This document shows positions 17,045-24,712 of a stretch of 26,274 bases of DNA, one piece after another. Each line of letters begins with the position of its first letter. Position 1 is the stretch's first letter. The stretch is from Coemansia sp. RSA 922 (Eukaryota > Kickxellomycota > Kickxellomycetes > Kickxellales > Kickxellaceae). The position numbers and the translations under genes are program-made. The notes under the pieces were generated by a model. The model did no database searches, was not told where the DNA came from, and saw only the letters and a program-made list of their open reading frames with translations. The stretch lies in the NCBI GenBank assembly GCA_027577415.1, contig JANBQS010000209.1, positions 1 to 26,274 on the forward strand. The letters run 5' to 3'.

Positions 17045-18682
17045 TCAGCGCACCTCAGGATTTTTGAGCCGCCACTGCTTGGCTTTATGGAGACTTATAC
17101 GCAAATCGTGAAGCTCACTACTTGAGCTATCTATATAATCATCAAACTTCACCCTGTTTTCGTCACTCTCTTTAGCAATTCTAGCCTCATTAGCCCTTAT
17201 TAAACTTGTTAGCCTAGCCAGTTCAGCTATATTCTTAGCCCGTTCATCATCTTTGGCTTTAATAGCAGCTTCAGCTATATCACCTAACCTGATTTCTTCA
17301 TCATATGCATTATCTTCAGCCTTAGCCTTTAATCTGGCAGCTACTTGAAGAGCCAATTTCAAATTTGCTTGCGCAGCTATATCAATAGCTCTTACTTTCC
17401 TTTCCTTTTTATCTTTGGCCTCTTTGATAGCTTTTTCTTTGGCCTCTATGGCTAATTCTGCTCTAGTCTTTTTGGTAGGCTTAGCCTTTCTTTTTTCTTT
17501 ATCTCTCCTGGCAGCTTCAGCCGTCCTTCGAGCCTGAGCATTCCTTTCAATATTAGCTATCCTTTCTGCTTCGGCCTTCTTGTTGGCATTAGTCCTCTTT
17601 TCAGCTTCGGCATCCCTGGCAGATAATTTACGATCCCATGCAGCCTTATCTGCTGCAATTCTATTAGCTATTGCAGTAACTTCAGCATCATTCTTGCTTT
17701 TAGCCACAACCTTATCTTTAGTAATTGCTTTCTTTGTTGCCAAGATCCTTTTATTCTTTACTTCATTAAACCGGCTGGCAGCTTCTTTATTGGTTCTTCT
17801 GAAGGCCGCTAATGCTGCAAGTCTATCTGCTTCAGCCTTTGCAAGTCTAGCAGCCTCATCCTTCTCAGCCTTTTCTTTTGCCAACTTGGCCCGTGCCCTT
17901 GCAATTACATCGGCTCTATCTTGTGCAAGTCTATCTGCTTTAAGCTTTGCAAGTCTATCTGCTTGTTCTTGTTCTTTCATCTTTTTTCTAATTGCAGCAA
18001 TCCTGGCCATTCCTCTCTCTGTATGGGCTAGTTTCTCAATAGGCCTTGCCAAATCCACCTTTGCGCGAATCTTTATCATTTTCTCTCTTTCAGCATTTTC
18101 TCTATCCTCCTGCCTCTTCTGTTGAGCTTTTCTTTGCTCTTTCAGCTTTTCAATGTTGTTTGCTCTTGTTTGAGCCAGCCTTATACTATTATTTGCTCTC
18201 CAGTCAGGTTTGGTATCATTTGAGTTGTCATCATTCTCTGTTTCTTCTAGCCCTTCATCTGTATCTTCTGGATACCTGTACTTGTTATAGAACATCCACA
18301 CTATGATAGCATTAATAAAGCCCAGTGAAAGGCTGGCAATGCATATTGTGCTAGAGCCTACAATAATGTACAACATTATTTCTGGTGAAAATGGCTTGGC
18401 ACAAGTGTCTCCATCCTCACACAAGTGCTCCTGGTAGCCCTGGTACAATGCTAGTGTCAGTGGGTCTTGTAAGGTAAATAATCCAATGGCAGCAAAGGCA
18501 AATCCATATGCAATGTGTCTGAACCTTCTACGTGCAAATAATGGAAAGTTTTTCCTAAAGAACCCCTTGGTACCAAAATTGCACAGGGCCAGCACTAACA
18601 GCCATATCATTATGACTCCACGTCGAAAGTACAGGATGGTAAACATGGGTGATGAATAGAAGGGAATCTGGTAGGCAATCAT
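17045..18682 (-). CDS. Multi-pass membrane protein with a long charged, helical Ala/Lys/Arg/Glu tail (unknown family)
   Basis: This is 545 codons from the first ATG after an in-frame TAG. The first 135 residues hold about three membrane segments (near 21-37, 55-72 and 101-131), with a Cys-containing loop (HLCEDGDTCAKPF) between the second and third. An acidic linker (about 138-160) follows. Then nearly 400 residues consist almost only of Ala, Lys, Arg, Glu, Asp and Leu, with loosely repeated units such as ADRLAKLKADRLAQDRADV. Such composition predicts a very long single alpha-helix or coiled coil, most likely cytosolic. It superficially resembles TolA-type spacers, but I do not recognise a family. 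The open frame extends 38 codons upstream past the TAG to an ATG at 18803-18805, and that extension completes another membrane segment (next entry). Codon use is AT-rich relative to the flanking housekeeping genes. Confidence 0.6.
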   Translation of the reverse strand: MIAYQIPFYSSPMFTILYFRRGVIMIWLLVLALCNFGTKGFFRKNFPLFARRRFRHIAYGFAFAAIGLFTLQDPLTLALYQGYQEHLCEDGDTCAKPFSPEIMLYIIVGSSTICIASLSLGFINAIIVWMFYNKYRYPEDTDEGLEETENDDNSNDTKPDWRANNSIRLAQTRANNIEKLKEQRKAQQKRQEDRENAEREKMIKIRAKVDLARPIEKLAHTERGMARIAAIRKKMKEQEQADRLAKLKADRLAQDRADVIARARAKLAKEKAEKDEAARLAKAEADRLAALAAFRRTNKEAASRFNEVKNKRILATKKAITKDKVVAKSKNDAEVTAIANRIAADKAAWDRKLSARDAEAEKRTNANKKAEAERIANIERNAQARRTAEAARRDKEKRKAKPTKKTRAELAIEAKEKAIKEAKDKKERKVRAIDIAAQANLKLALQVAARLKAKAEDNAYDEEIRLGDIAEAAIKAKDDERAKNIAELARLTSLIRANEARIAKESDENRVKFDDYIDSSSSELHDLRISLHKAKQWRLKNPEVR

Positions 18683-18805
18683 AAATCCCTAGCAACAAGC
18701 CATCAGTATACACACAATTATGTTTAGTGCATTACAAGCACGTTGGAAATGGCGCCTTTTATCCTTGGCCATTTCCTCTTCTGGACTCAGATAACGCGAT
18801 TCCAT
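18683..18805 (-). pseudogene. In-frame 5' extension of the membrane/charged-tail gene, broken by TAG
   Basis: From ATG 18803-18805 the frame reads an acidic-basic N-terminus (MESRYLSPEEEMAKDKRRHF) and then a hydrophobic run, NALNIIVCILMACC. It meets TAG at 18689-18691 and continues in the same frame into GF and the 545-codon ORF. Across the TAG, the hydrophobic run joins the next one into a plausible first membrane segment. The layout strongly suggests one original gene of about 586 codons with a nonsense codon at position 39. The stretch just before the TAG (TACTGAT...TTGCTAG) also looks like a branch point and 3' splice site, but I found no upstream donor that keeps frame. Confidence 0.45.
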
Positions 18806-19424
18806 TGTGTCGAAAGCAGTGGGTAAAGTTGTATAGAAAAAGTAATAATGTTGTAAAAAGTACAGAGTTGAAGGTAGATGACAAGCACCAAGAGCTTCTC
18901 CATTGTGTGGTCTCTCAAATTCGGTATCATTCTTTCTGCTATTATAGAATATTTTACAAAGTACATCTTACAACAAAAGAAATATTTTGTATTTTCTTAT
19001 CAGAAAGGATTTTTTGCTTTGTATTTCGCATAAAATCAAATACCTTTGGCTCAAGGTGGAATGCCTATTAGGCAATTGTAGACAATACAATGACAAAGGT
19101 GCTTATGGCCCATGAACATGTCCTCATTGCTGCTTTTAAATAAGCTGATTAAATTTATCCTCTCAGCGTATCCCGCGAGCTTGGACAATAGACAATGGAA
19201 GTTGGGGATGATGGGACGTTTGAGGTGTCCTCGTCCTGTGGCATTTGAGAATAGGCAAAAAATCATAAATCATGCTTGTTTCATAAAGGAAGGCAGGTGG
19301 CTTTTAGAGATATTGACTGACATCATTTTCGAAAAGTCGGCTGTTTAGCACAAAATCGCTCTGAAATTGAACTCGATTTCAGGGCCGGGCTATATAGTAT
19401 TGGCTGATAGATCAATAGATCAAC
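18806..19424. other. AT-rich intergenic DNA upstream of the membrane gene and of the tRNA
   Basis: I find no gene here. Open frames of 71-114 codons on both strands (18727-19071 plus, 19051-19266 minus, 19112-19348 plus) lack motifs, overlap each other and have the composition expected from AT-rich non-coding DNA. Confidence 0.45.
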
Positions 19425-19496
19425 GGTTCTGTAATGTAGTGGTGATCATCCAAGATTTTGATTCTTGATACCCGAGTTCGAATCTCGGCAGGACCT
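19425..19496 (+). tRNA. tRNA-Gln(UUG): tRNA-Gln (anticodon UUG)
   Basis: The 72-nt cloverleaf has acceptor stem GGTTCTG/CAGGACC (one T-G wobble), D-arm ATG...CAT, and anticodon stem CAAGA/TCTTG with loop TTTTGAT (anticodon TTG). The T-arm is CCGAG-TTCGAAT-CTCGG and the discriminator base is T. The internal B box GTTCGAATCTC and an A-box-like TAGTGGTGATC are present. CCA is not encoded and there is no intron, as expected for a nuclear eukaryotic gene. It decodes CAA (and CAG by wobble). Confidence 0.95.
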
Positions 19497-19498
19497 CA

Positions 19499-19506
19499 TT
19501 TTTTTT
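19499..19506 (+). terminator. RNA polymerase III terminator of tRNA-Gln
   Basis: A run of eight T lies 2 nt beyond the discriminator base of the tRNA. It is the standard Pol III stop signal. Confidence 0.9.
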
Positions 19507-20146
19507 ATATTAGTTTCCCCACCGCTTGCTTTCAGAGATGTGCGAAGACAGATTATATATCGGTTCGTAATTTTTGAAGGCCATATATTTTTTTTATCGA
19601 ATACATCTTAATCGCATGTATTGTAATACACTAGGTTTATTTTCCGGGTCATTGCAAAATGATTACGTTTTTATTATGTAGATCAGAGTACTTGCATTCC
19701 ATCGATGGAGATCGTGCCTCCACAGCAAATAGATTGGTGGATGGAGGGTGTGCTGCCATCAGCGGCGTTTCGTAGTTTGCTTCGTTTAATTGCGGATAGC
19801 ATTATGAACTAGGTCTACTATCAGAGTTCCTTCAAGGCTGCCAAGAAGCTCCGCGTGCAAATGAAAGCCGAGGTTAAAAGCAAGATGACAAATATTATTT
19901 TTCAAATTCTTTGAGTGTGTAAGTAACTTACCGATAGTGGTTCCAAAATGGCATGCTCTCAATCGAGGTATACTTTCTACTACCACATGGCAATCAAGTA
20001 AGCAAAATATACTCTATGTTGCAGAGCACATGGCCGCTATCCCGATTAGTTCTATCAATCGGAGCGTTTACTCTCTTTCAGCGCTGTTCTTTCAAAAAAG
20101 TATACTTTTTGAATCACAAATACCACCTCTTTCGGAAATTCTAAAT
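19507..20146. other. AT-rich intergenic DNA between the tRNA and the GPI-type gene
   Basis: This stretch has no confident gene. It holds the short TAG-split frame at 19705-19914, listed separately. On the minus strand, a GTAAGT-like donor near 19930 sits inside a 66-codon ORF (19786-19986) with no motif. The right part should be the promoter of the first CX3C gene. Confidence 0.4.
19705..19914 (+). pseudogene. Short open frame split by an in-frame TAG
   Basis: From ATG 19705 the frame encodes 35 residues (MEIVPPQQIDWWMEGVLPSA, then a Leu/Arg-rich helix), hits TAG at 19810-19812, and continues in frame for 33 Lys-rich residues (SSFKAAKKLRVQMKAEVKSK) to TGA at 19912-19914. It is slightly GC-richer than its surroundings. 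It may be a decayed gene fragment; chance is equally possible. No family recognised. Confidence 0.2.
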
Positions 20147-20635
20147 ATGCGTATGTTACTCGTATTCACACTGTGTGTGATATTTCTCGCGATAGTCGTA
20201 CAATCAATTAGCCAGCATGATGTCGAGGATAGCGATGATATTAGCATGTTACTGGGAATGCGTCCAGATCTAGCTGAGGACTTGGCGCCAGACAGCAGCG
20301 GTGCAATGGACGGAGATGGAGCGAGTGTGATTCATGGTCCGACAGAAAATGCGGCGGTTAAAACCAGCAACGACCAACTGGAGTGTGTTAACGGATGTAA
20401 AGTCACTGACCAGAGCTGTCGTGCGCGTTGCTTGGGTGTGCCAGGTGGGGCGGCGCGCAAGATGCCAAGAAAGCAGGATATTAGCGGTAACCTTCCATTG
20501 AATTGGCGTGTAGCCAAAGACGAGCCATTGGGTTCAAAGAAAGACCTTGCTGTAACTGACTCTAACAACGCGGTGGGTATCCCCGCATTAAGTTACATCA
20601 GCATGGTTTTGCTACTCACTGGATATTCTCTTTAA
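20147..20635 (+). CDS. Secreted GPI-type protein with CX3C-X6-CX3C cysteine motif (paralog 1)
   Basis: The 162-residue product starts at MRMLLVF. The frame is open further upstream, but that part is not signal-like. Residues 1-22 form a signal peptide ending VQSIS. An acidic, Ser/Asp/Gly-rich segment follows. The only four cysteines of the mature part, Cys80, Cys84, Cys91 and Cys95, form CVNGC-X6-CRARC, a spacing that suits a disulfide-stapled helical hairpin. A linker of about 45 residues leads to a C-terminal hydrophobic tail (about 143-162) after SNNA, as expected for GPI attachment. The expected site is the outer plasma membrane or cell wall; function unknown. The downstream gene has the same plan and the same VQSIS signal end, so the two are probably tandem duplicates. 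Confidence 0.75.
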   Translation: MRMLLVFTLCVIFLAIVVQSISQHDVEDSDDISMLLGMRPDLAEDLAPDSSGAMDGDGASVIHGPTENAAVKTSNDQLECVNGCKVTDQSCRARCLGVPGGAARKMPRKQDISGNLPLNWRVAKDEPLGSKKDLAVTDSNNAVGIPALSYISMVLLLTGYSL

Positions 20636-20798
20636 TTGTGTTTCAAAACCAGGTTGACAATTTTTATTTATTTATTTCGTCTCCACACTTTTGGCGCGTC
20701 GTAAGACTAGTTTTTTTTTATTTTATTGAAGGTCAGGTTTGCTACATCTTTTTGGTTTGTTTTTTATTATTAACATCCTTCTATATTATTTTTATACT

Positions 20799-21398
20799 AT
20801 GAAAGCAGATTCTATATGGACTAGAGTGGTTGTGGTGGCTGTACTGGTTCAGTCGATTAGCGCCGTACAGCACCAACTATTTGAAGGAGATACGGGCGAT
20901 GACTCTCTATCGGTCTGTCTAAAACACTGCACAACGGCCAAGTGTCGGGAGCGGTGCTTCGGCAAACAACGACTATCAGACGAAGCAGTACTTAAACGTA
21001 CGCAAAGGTGTAATCAAGAGTGTCATAGCGAGCCCGAAGAGCTTATACATATGTGCATACAACGGTGCTCATTATATATGGTCGATCCAGTGGCGCACAA
21101 TATTGACGTACAAGAGGCGGTGACCGTTGATGGTAGCGGGATGTTGGTGGCTAATGAGCATTTGAGGACTCGGATCCGATTGATAGGCCCAGATGGACTC
21201 CCACTAAAGGCTACGGGCGCAGCAGTAGCAACTGTGTTGAGCATTCCGACGCAGCCTAGCAGCGACAGAACTACAGATAATGTCAGCGATGATTCGTCGT
21301 GGGACAGTGTGTATCGAGTCAGGCTTGTGAACGGCGCAAGGCAAAGGTCGTTGTTATCAACATTAGTAGTGGCAATCATATTAGGGTTCATGTGTTAA
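20799..21398 (+). CDS. Secreted GPI-type protein with two CX3C pairs (paralog 2)
   Basis: The 199-residue product starts at MKADSIW, chosen to match paralog 1; an upstream in-frame ATG at 20739 would only add a second hydrophobic string. The signal peptide ends VQSISA. Cysteines come as CLKHC-X4-CRERC (40/44/49/53) and CNQEC-X10-CIQRC (71/75/86/90), i.e. two CX3C...CX3C units where paralog 1 has one. A Ser/Thr/Asp-rich region follows, then a hydrophobic tail (about 184-199). It lies about 160 bp after paralog 1 on the same strand. CX3C-Xn-CX3C is the spacing of alpha-hairpinin folds; whether these proteins adopt it is inference. Confidence 0.75.
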   Translation: MKADSIWTRVVVVAVLVQSISAVQHQLFEGDTGDDSLSVCLKHCTTAKCRERCFGKQRLSDEAVLKRTQRCNQECHSEPEELIHMCIQRCSLYMVDPVAHNIDVQEAVTVDGSGMLVANEHLRTRIRLIGPDGLPLKATGAAVATVLSIPTQPSSDRTTDNVSDDSSWDSVYRVRLVNGARQRSLLSTLVVAIILGFMC

Positions 21399-21502
21399 AA
21401 TTAAATTACCATCCATCTCATGTGCCACTTTCTGGGCAAGGTTTGGTTATCCTTTTTTGCCTTCCTGCGACTGTCAATTTATATTTATAGCATTTTCTCT
21501 TC

Positions 21503-21522
21503 TTTTTTTTTTTTTTTTTTTT
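21503..21522 (+). repeat. 20-base T tract just before the palmitoyltransferase start
   Basis: Twenty consecutive T lie 8 bp before the ATG at 21531. It must be in the leader or core promoter. Such a tract is prone to length change and to assembly error. Confidence 0.8.
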
Positions 21523-21530
21523 CATTTATT

Positions 21531-22559
21531 ATGTCCTTCAAGATTCGGCTCTCGTGGAACCGCCACAAAGTGTTTCGGGCACTGGGGTTCTTCCCCGTAG
21601 CGTTTACACTTGGTCTGATGCTCTGGTCAGCGTTCACATATGCGCAAAGCGTAATACCTTTAATATGGCGTTCAAGCATGCTGCTAGCAGGCTTATGCGG
21701 GGCTCTAACGACGGTGCTTTGGGCGTTGACAATGTGGTCATACGCGATTTGTGTGTTTCTAGGTCCCGGAGCACCAGCAGGCTTGGCAGCACCGGCGGAT
21801 GGACACTACACACGAGTATCGACTGTCAATGGTACTTCGCGGTCAGAGAGCCACGACGGCGACTCTCAGCATTATGCCGACGGCAACGACAGCGAGTATA
21901 GCGATGACGAAGGACCGCTCACGGAGGAGCAAGTGCGACGCGCAGAGCTGGTATACTCGATTACTGTGCGGGATAACGGACAGCCGCGATTCTGCCTGAA
22001 ATGCAATGGGCCAAAGCCCGACCGCACGCACCACTGTAGCGTATGCGGGTCGTGTGTGCTCAAAATGGACCACCACTGCCCGTGGCTGAACAACTGTGTG
22101 GGATTCCGCACGCAAAAGGCGTTTGTCCTTTTTCTCACCTACGGCTGGCTCTACTGCGTACTGATATTCGTGCCATCCGTAGCGTTCTTTTTTTGGGAGA
22201 TTGCGGAGCTCAGCGACGATACGGAGATCAGCATCAACTTTATCTTCCTGCTCATCATGTCCTGCGTATTCGCTCTGGCTCTGCTCATGTTTGCCGCCTA
22301 CCACGTGTACTTGTTGCTGACGAACACGACGACCATCGAGAGCTATGAGAAAAACAATTATCGCGTGGAGGCGAGGCAGCGAGGCACAAGAGCAAAGTAT
22401 GTTAATTTGTTTGACATGGGGCCTAGGAAGAATTTCATTCAAGTATTCGGATCATCGTGGTTCATGTGGCTGGTCCCTACGAACACGGCGATGGGCGATG
22501 GCATGCGGTTCCCTATTAGCTTTGAAGGATATAACGAACTTCGACAAAACATCGATTAA
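21531..22559 (+). CDS. PFA3: DHHC protein S-palmitoyltransferase, Pfa3-like
   Basis: The enzyme transfers palmitate from acyl-CoA to protein cysteines; yeast Pfa3 acts at the vacuole on Vac8. The 342-residue length is close to yeast Pfa3 (336). I start at MSFKIRLSWNRHKVF; the open frame before it is a poly-Phe translation of the T tract. Two N-terminal membrane segments are followed by an acidic Ser-rich linker. The cysteine-rich domain (FCLKCNGPKPDRTHHCSVCG...) holds the catalytic DHHC at 180-183. Two more membrane segments follow, then the conserved TTxE motif (TTIE) and the PaCCT-like NFIQVFGSSWFMWLVP near the end. All catalytic and zinc ligands seem intact. The stop is 4 bp from that of the convergent Mpv17-family gene. 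Confidence 0.9.
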   Translation: MSFKIRLSWNRHKVFRALGFFPVAFTLGLMLWSAFTYAQSVIPLIWRSSMLLAGLCGALTTVLWALTMWSYAICVFLGPGAPAGLAAPADGHYTRVSTVNGTSRSESHDGDSQHYADGNDSEYSDDEGPLTEEQVRRAELVYSITVRDNGQPRFCLKCNGPKPDRTHHCSVCGSCVLKMDHHCPWLNNCVGFRTQKAFVLFLTYGWLYCVLIFVPSVAFFFWEIAELSDDTEISINFIFLLIMSCVFALALLMFAAYHVYLLLTNTTTIESYEKNNYRVEARQRGTRAKYVNLFDMGPRKNFIQVFGSSWFMWLVPTNTAMGDGMRFPISFEGYNELRQNID

Positions 22560-22563
22560 ACAT

Positions 22564-23250
22564 TTATTGATCTTCTATCATGGCTAGTTTCTCAGTGTTG
22601 ACCCAGCTGAGATACGAGTCCCAGAACAAGTCAAAGCAGCTGCCGAATGGTACACGGTAAATAAGCGGGATAAAGGCAAAGTTGATGGACTGAACGATGG
22701 GCGATATAGTGAGTCCAGCCAGATATGTAGGTAACAAGAGTACGCTGACCCTGTACTTTGCGTCTTCAATGCTGCCGCCCTCCATCAATGCCATTGAGCT
22801 AAAGAATGCGGCATACATGAGAGGCTCGTAAAAGAGGACGTCGCATACGAGGCGCTTGCCGACTTGGCGTGCTGTCTGTCGGTGTTCCGATCTCCGCTTG
22901 GCACGAGCAGCCAGTGTGGAGGCAGATAGGTGGAATGCGCCATTGGGTTTCCGTCTCGTTTTGAACCAGGCTGTTTGAGATCTGATCGGGAAGCGCTTAT
23001 CCAAAAATCTATGCCATCTGACGCCTATCGGTGAAACGCAGGTTGCGAATAGAACAAAGCGTGCGGTTCGCATTAGGTCGTAGCCTTTGGACTCTTGTGG
23101 TGCGTCCTTGGTTGGCTTTACTAGAACGTGTTTTCCTATGGTTTGGGCTAGTAGGTCACCGCAGGCTGAGAGGCAGGCTTCGGTGGCGGCTACTGTGACA
23201 AAGGGTCGCGCCTCTGCTTGTCGTGTCCAGAATCTAAAGAACGTAGCCAT
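22564..23250 (-). CDS. Mpv17/PMP22-family membrane protein
   Basis: The 228-residue product has the family plan. It starts with a basic aromatic N-terminus and QAEARPFVT, then ACGDLLAQT in TM1. A second hydrophobic segment (ARFVLFATCVSPIGVRWHRFLDKRF) follows, then an inserted basic linker (about 95-128). The core VCDVLFYEPLMYAAFFSSMALMEGGSI and the signature end SPIVQSINFAFIPLIYR...FWDSYLSW close it. The usual WP before the Q..NF..VP motif is SP here. Relatives sit in the mitochondrial inner membrane (yeast Sym1, human MPV17) or peroxisomes; I cannot choose between Sym1 and other paralogs. It diverges from SDH3 across 283 bp. Confidence 0.88.
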   Translation of the reverse strand: MATFFRFWTRQAEARPFVTVAATEACLSACGDLLAQTIGKHVLVKPTKDAPQESKGYDLMRTARFVLFATCVSPIGVRWHRFLDKRFPIRSQTAWFKTRRKPNGAFHLSASTLAARAKRRSEHRQTARQVGKRLVCDVLFYEPLMYAAFFSSMALMEGGSIEDAKYRVSVLLLPTYLAGLTISPIVQSINFAFIPLIYRVPFGSCFDLFWDSYLSWVNTEKLAMIEDQ

Positions 23251-23533
23251 TTTATCCTTAAACTCTAAATGGACGAAAAGAAGAAATAAATCAACAAAAA
23301 ATTTAACAAAAAAGTGAGCTTACAAAAGACAAAAGCTCTAGTAAAAAAAAGCCGCTTCCGCTTTACAATAAGGGTACTTGATCCGAACACTAAGAAAATC
23401 AAGAGTCACTCTCGCAGTCATCTTTGGGCGAAGATAAAGCGAGCACTTTGGTTTCTGACGTCTTTTTTGGACTAACCAGTTCTTTTTTTCTTTTCTTGTA
23501 ATTTTCTATTCTGATTCAAAGTCATTTTTAATC
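23251..23533. promoter_or_regulatory. Shared divergent promoter region of the Mpv17-family gene and SDH3
   Basis: These 283 bp separate the two start codons and must serve both directions. The region is A-rich on the left side and T-rich on the right (TTTTTTTCTTTTC near 23484-23496), so each gene has a pyrimidine-rich leader on its own sense strand. I recognise no defined operator or TATA element with confidence. Confidence 0.45.
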
Positions 23534-24143
23534 ATGTTTTCAGCTGCGACCAGAACAGGCATACTCGGTGCCACCCGCACTTCAGTTAGCCGCTCGCTAG
23601 CAACACCCACTATCCGGTAGGTGCAAATAAAAGAAAGGACCACAGTGTGGTAATTTATCCAGTCTATTATATAACTAACCTAATTAACAAACATATAGTG
23701 CGTTTGTGGCGACACCCATGCGTCAGACGGAAGAGCCCCAAAGCGTGGTTGCTGAGCGTGCTCGTAAGAACCGGCCAGTATCGCCGCATCTAGGTATCTA
23801 CCAGCCGCAAATGTCCTGGGTGCTCTCTGGACTTCACCGTAACACTGGAGTAATGATCGGTGGAGCAGCCTATTTGTATGCGGCTATGTTTGGACTGGCG
23901 CCTATGTTTGGCTTGGATATGAGCTCGGCTGCGATGGCTGGCTCCCTGGCGACTTTGCCTGCGGTGGTGTCGATTGGCGCAAAGGCGCTTATTTCGGGGT
24001 GTCTGAGCTTCCATGTCTTTGGTACTATGCGCCATTTGCTGTGGGACTCTGGTAGAATGGTTAGCAACAAGGGCGTTTTTACTACTGGCTATGCGGCGAT
24101 AGCTGCCTCTGCTCTGGCTACTGGATACCTAACCTTTTTCTAA
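23534..24143 (+). CDS. SDH3: Succinate dehydrogenase cytochrome b560 membrane subunit (complex II), two exons
   Basis: Sdh3/SdhC anchors succinate dehydrogenase in the inner mitochondrial membrane and helps bind haem b and ubiquinone. Exon 1 (23534-23616) encodes an Arg/Ser/Thr-rich mitochondrial presequence. Exon 2 (23699-24143) gives 175 residues in total. Family signature 1, RPVSPHLGIYQPQMSW...SGLHRNTG, is at 53-78 and includes the quinone-site Ser/Arg environment. Signature 2, SFHVFGTMRHLLWDSGR, has the predicted haem ligand His133 and the RHLLWDSG motif. Three membrane segments are visible. Length and order match fungal Sdh3 without truncation. Confidence 0.95.
23617..23698 (+). other. 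Spliceosomal intron of SDH3 (82 nt)
   Basis: The donor is CCG|GTAGGT and the acceptor ACATATAG|TGCG, with a strong branch site ATAACTAACC about 20 nt before the acceptor. It is phase 2 (CG+T, Arg28). It separates most of the presequence from the mature protein. Confidence 0.9.
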
Positions 24144-24712
24144 CTACTGGCCGTTTTTTTTATAATGAATACCTTTTGTGTGTTTTTTTTCTTCTTATCC
24201 ACACGACTGAGAGAAAAGGGGAAAGTGAAGATAAAAGGATCGACACGCATGGTCTGCACCTATTTCCGGCTTCTTTCTTTTTGTGGGCGATGTCGTAAAC
24301 GGGCATGGGAACTTGCTGTCGACCTTTTTCTCTTCTTCTCGCATTGCGATGATTTTGTTTTGACACTTTACGATATCCTTCCACATTCTCTATTTCTTCC
24401 TCTTTTCTCTCTCTCTATTTCCTTGCTATATTGACGACTAGCGCAGGCCTGTTGACCATACCTGTGCTAGACTCTTTCTTCACCTTCCCTGTCCTTTTTT
24501 TGAGCCCATTGGGTTCATTGACGCCAACACAGACTTGTTGATCGAGTACCTTGTTGTTCGTCATATCCTTTTTGCAATATCTCCAAGGTAAGAATCTAGA
24601 CAAGTTCCAACCACTCTTTTCTCTATTCACATCACCCCTTGTTTATTGTTGTCAAACTAAATACTTTTTTCTTTTGACATAATAGCCAAAGAATTCTTAT
24701 TGTCGTAAAAGG
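24144..24712. other. Pyrimidine-rich promoter and leader of the right-edge gene
   Basis: These 569 bp have no gene. The plus strand is strongly T/C-rich (for example 24394-24421), as expected of a fungal promoter and leader. It includes a likely leader intron, listed separately. The 89-codon plus-strand frame at 24165-24434 is a low-complexity translation of this tract. Confidence 0.5.
24588..24685 (+). other. Probable 5'-UTR intron of the right-edge membrane gene (98 nt)
   Basis: The donor is CAAG|GTAAGA, a branch-like AACTAAAT is followed by a T-rich tract, and the acceptor is CATAATAG|CC, 27 nt before the ATG. The exon joint stays open in the downstream frame, so a longer N-terminus is possible but not needed. 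Confidence 0.55.

Noticed and set aside
17580..18125. 181-codon plus-strand Leu/Ala/Ser-rich frame that looks like a membrane protein
   Set aside because: Mirror of the Lys/Glu/Ala-rich tail on the minus strand. Antisense of such codons always yields Leu/Phe/Ser-rich open frames.
16566..19914. Reassignment of TAG as a sense codon in this organism
   Set aside because: The FMP27 frame has no TAG in 2551 codons, nor do the other confident genes, so a general reassignment is not supported.
19937..20146. N-terminal extension of CX3C paralog 1 from ATG 19937
   Set aside because: Would bury the signal peptide 70 residues in. The tandem paralog starts directly at its signal peptide.
21420..21530. 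N-terminal extension of the palmitoyltransferase from ATG 21420
   Set aside because: Consists of a poly-Phe translation of the T tract. The Pfa3-like N-terminus begins at MSFKIR.
21843..22442. 199-codon minus-strand frame antisense to the DHHC gene
   Set aside because: Shadow of the conserved DHHC coding sequence.
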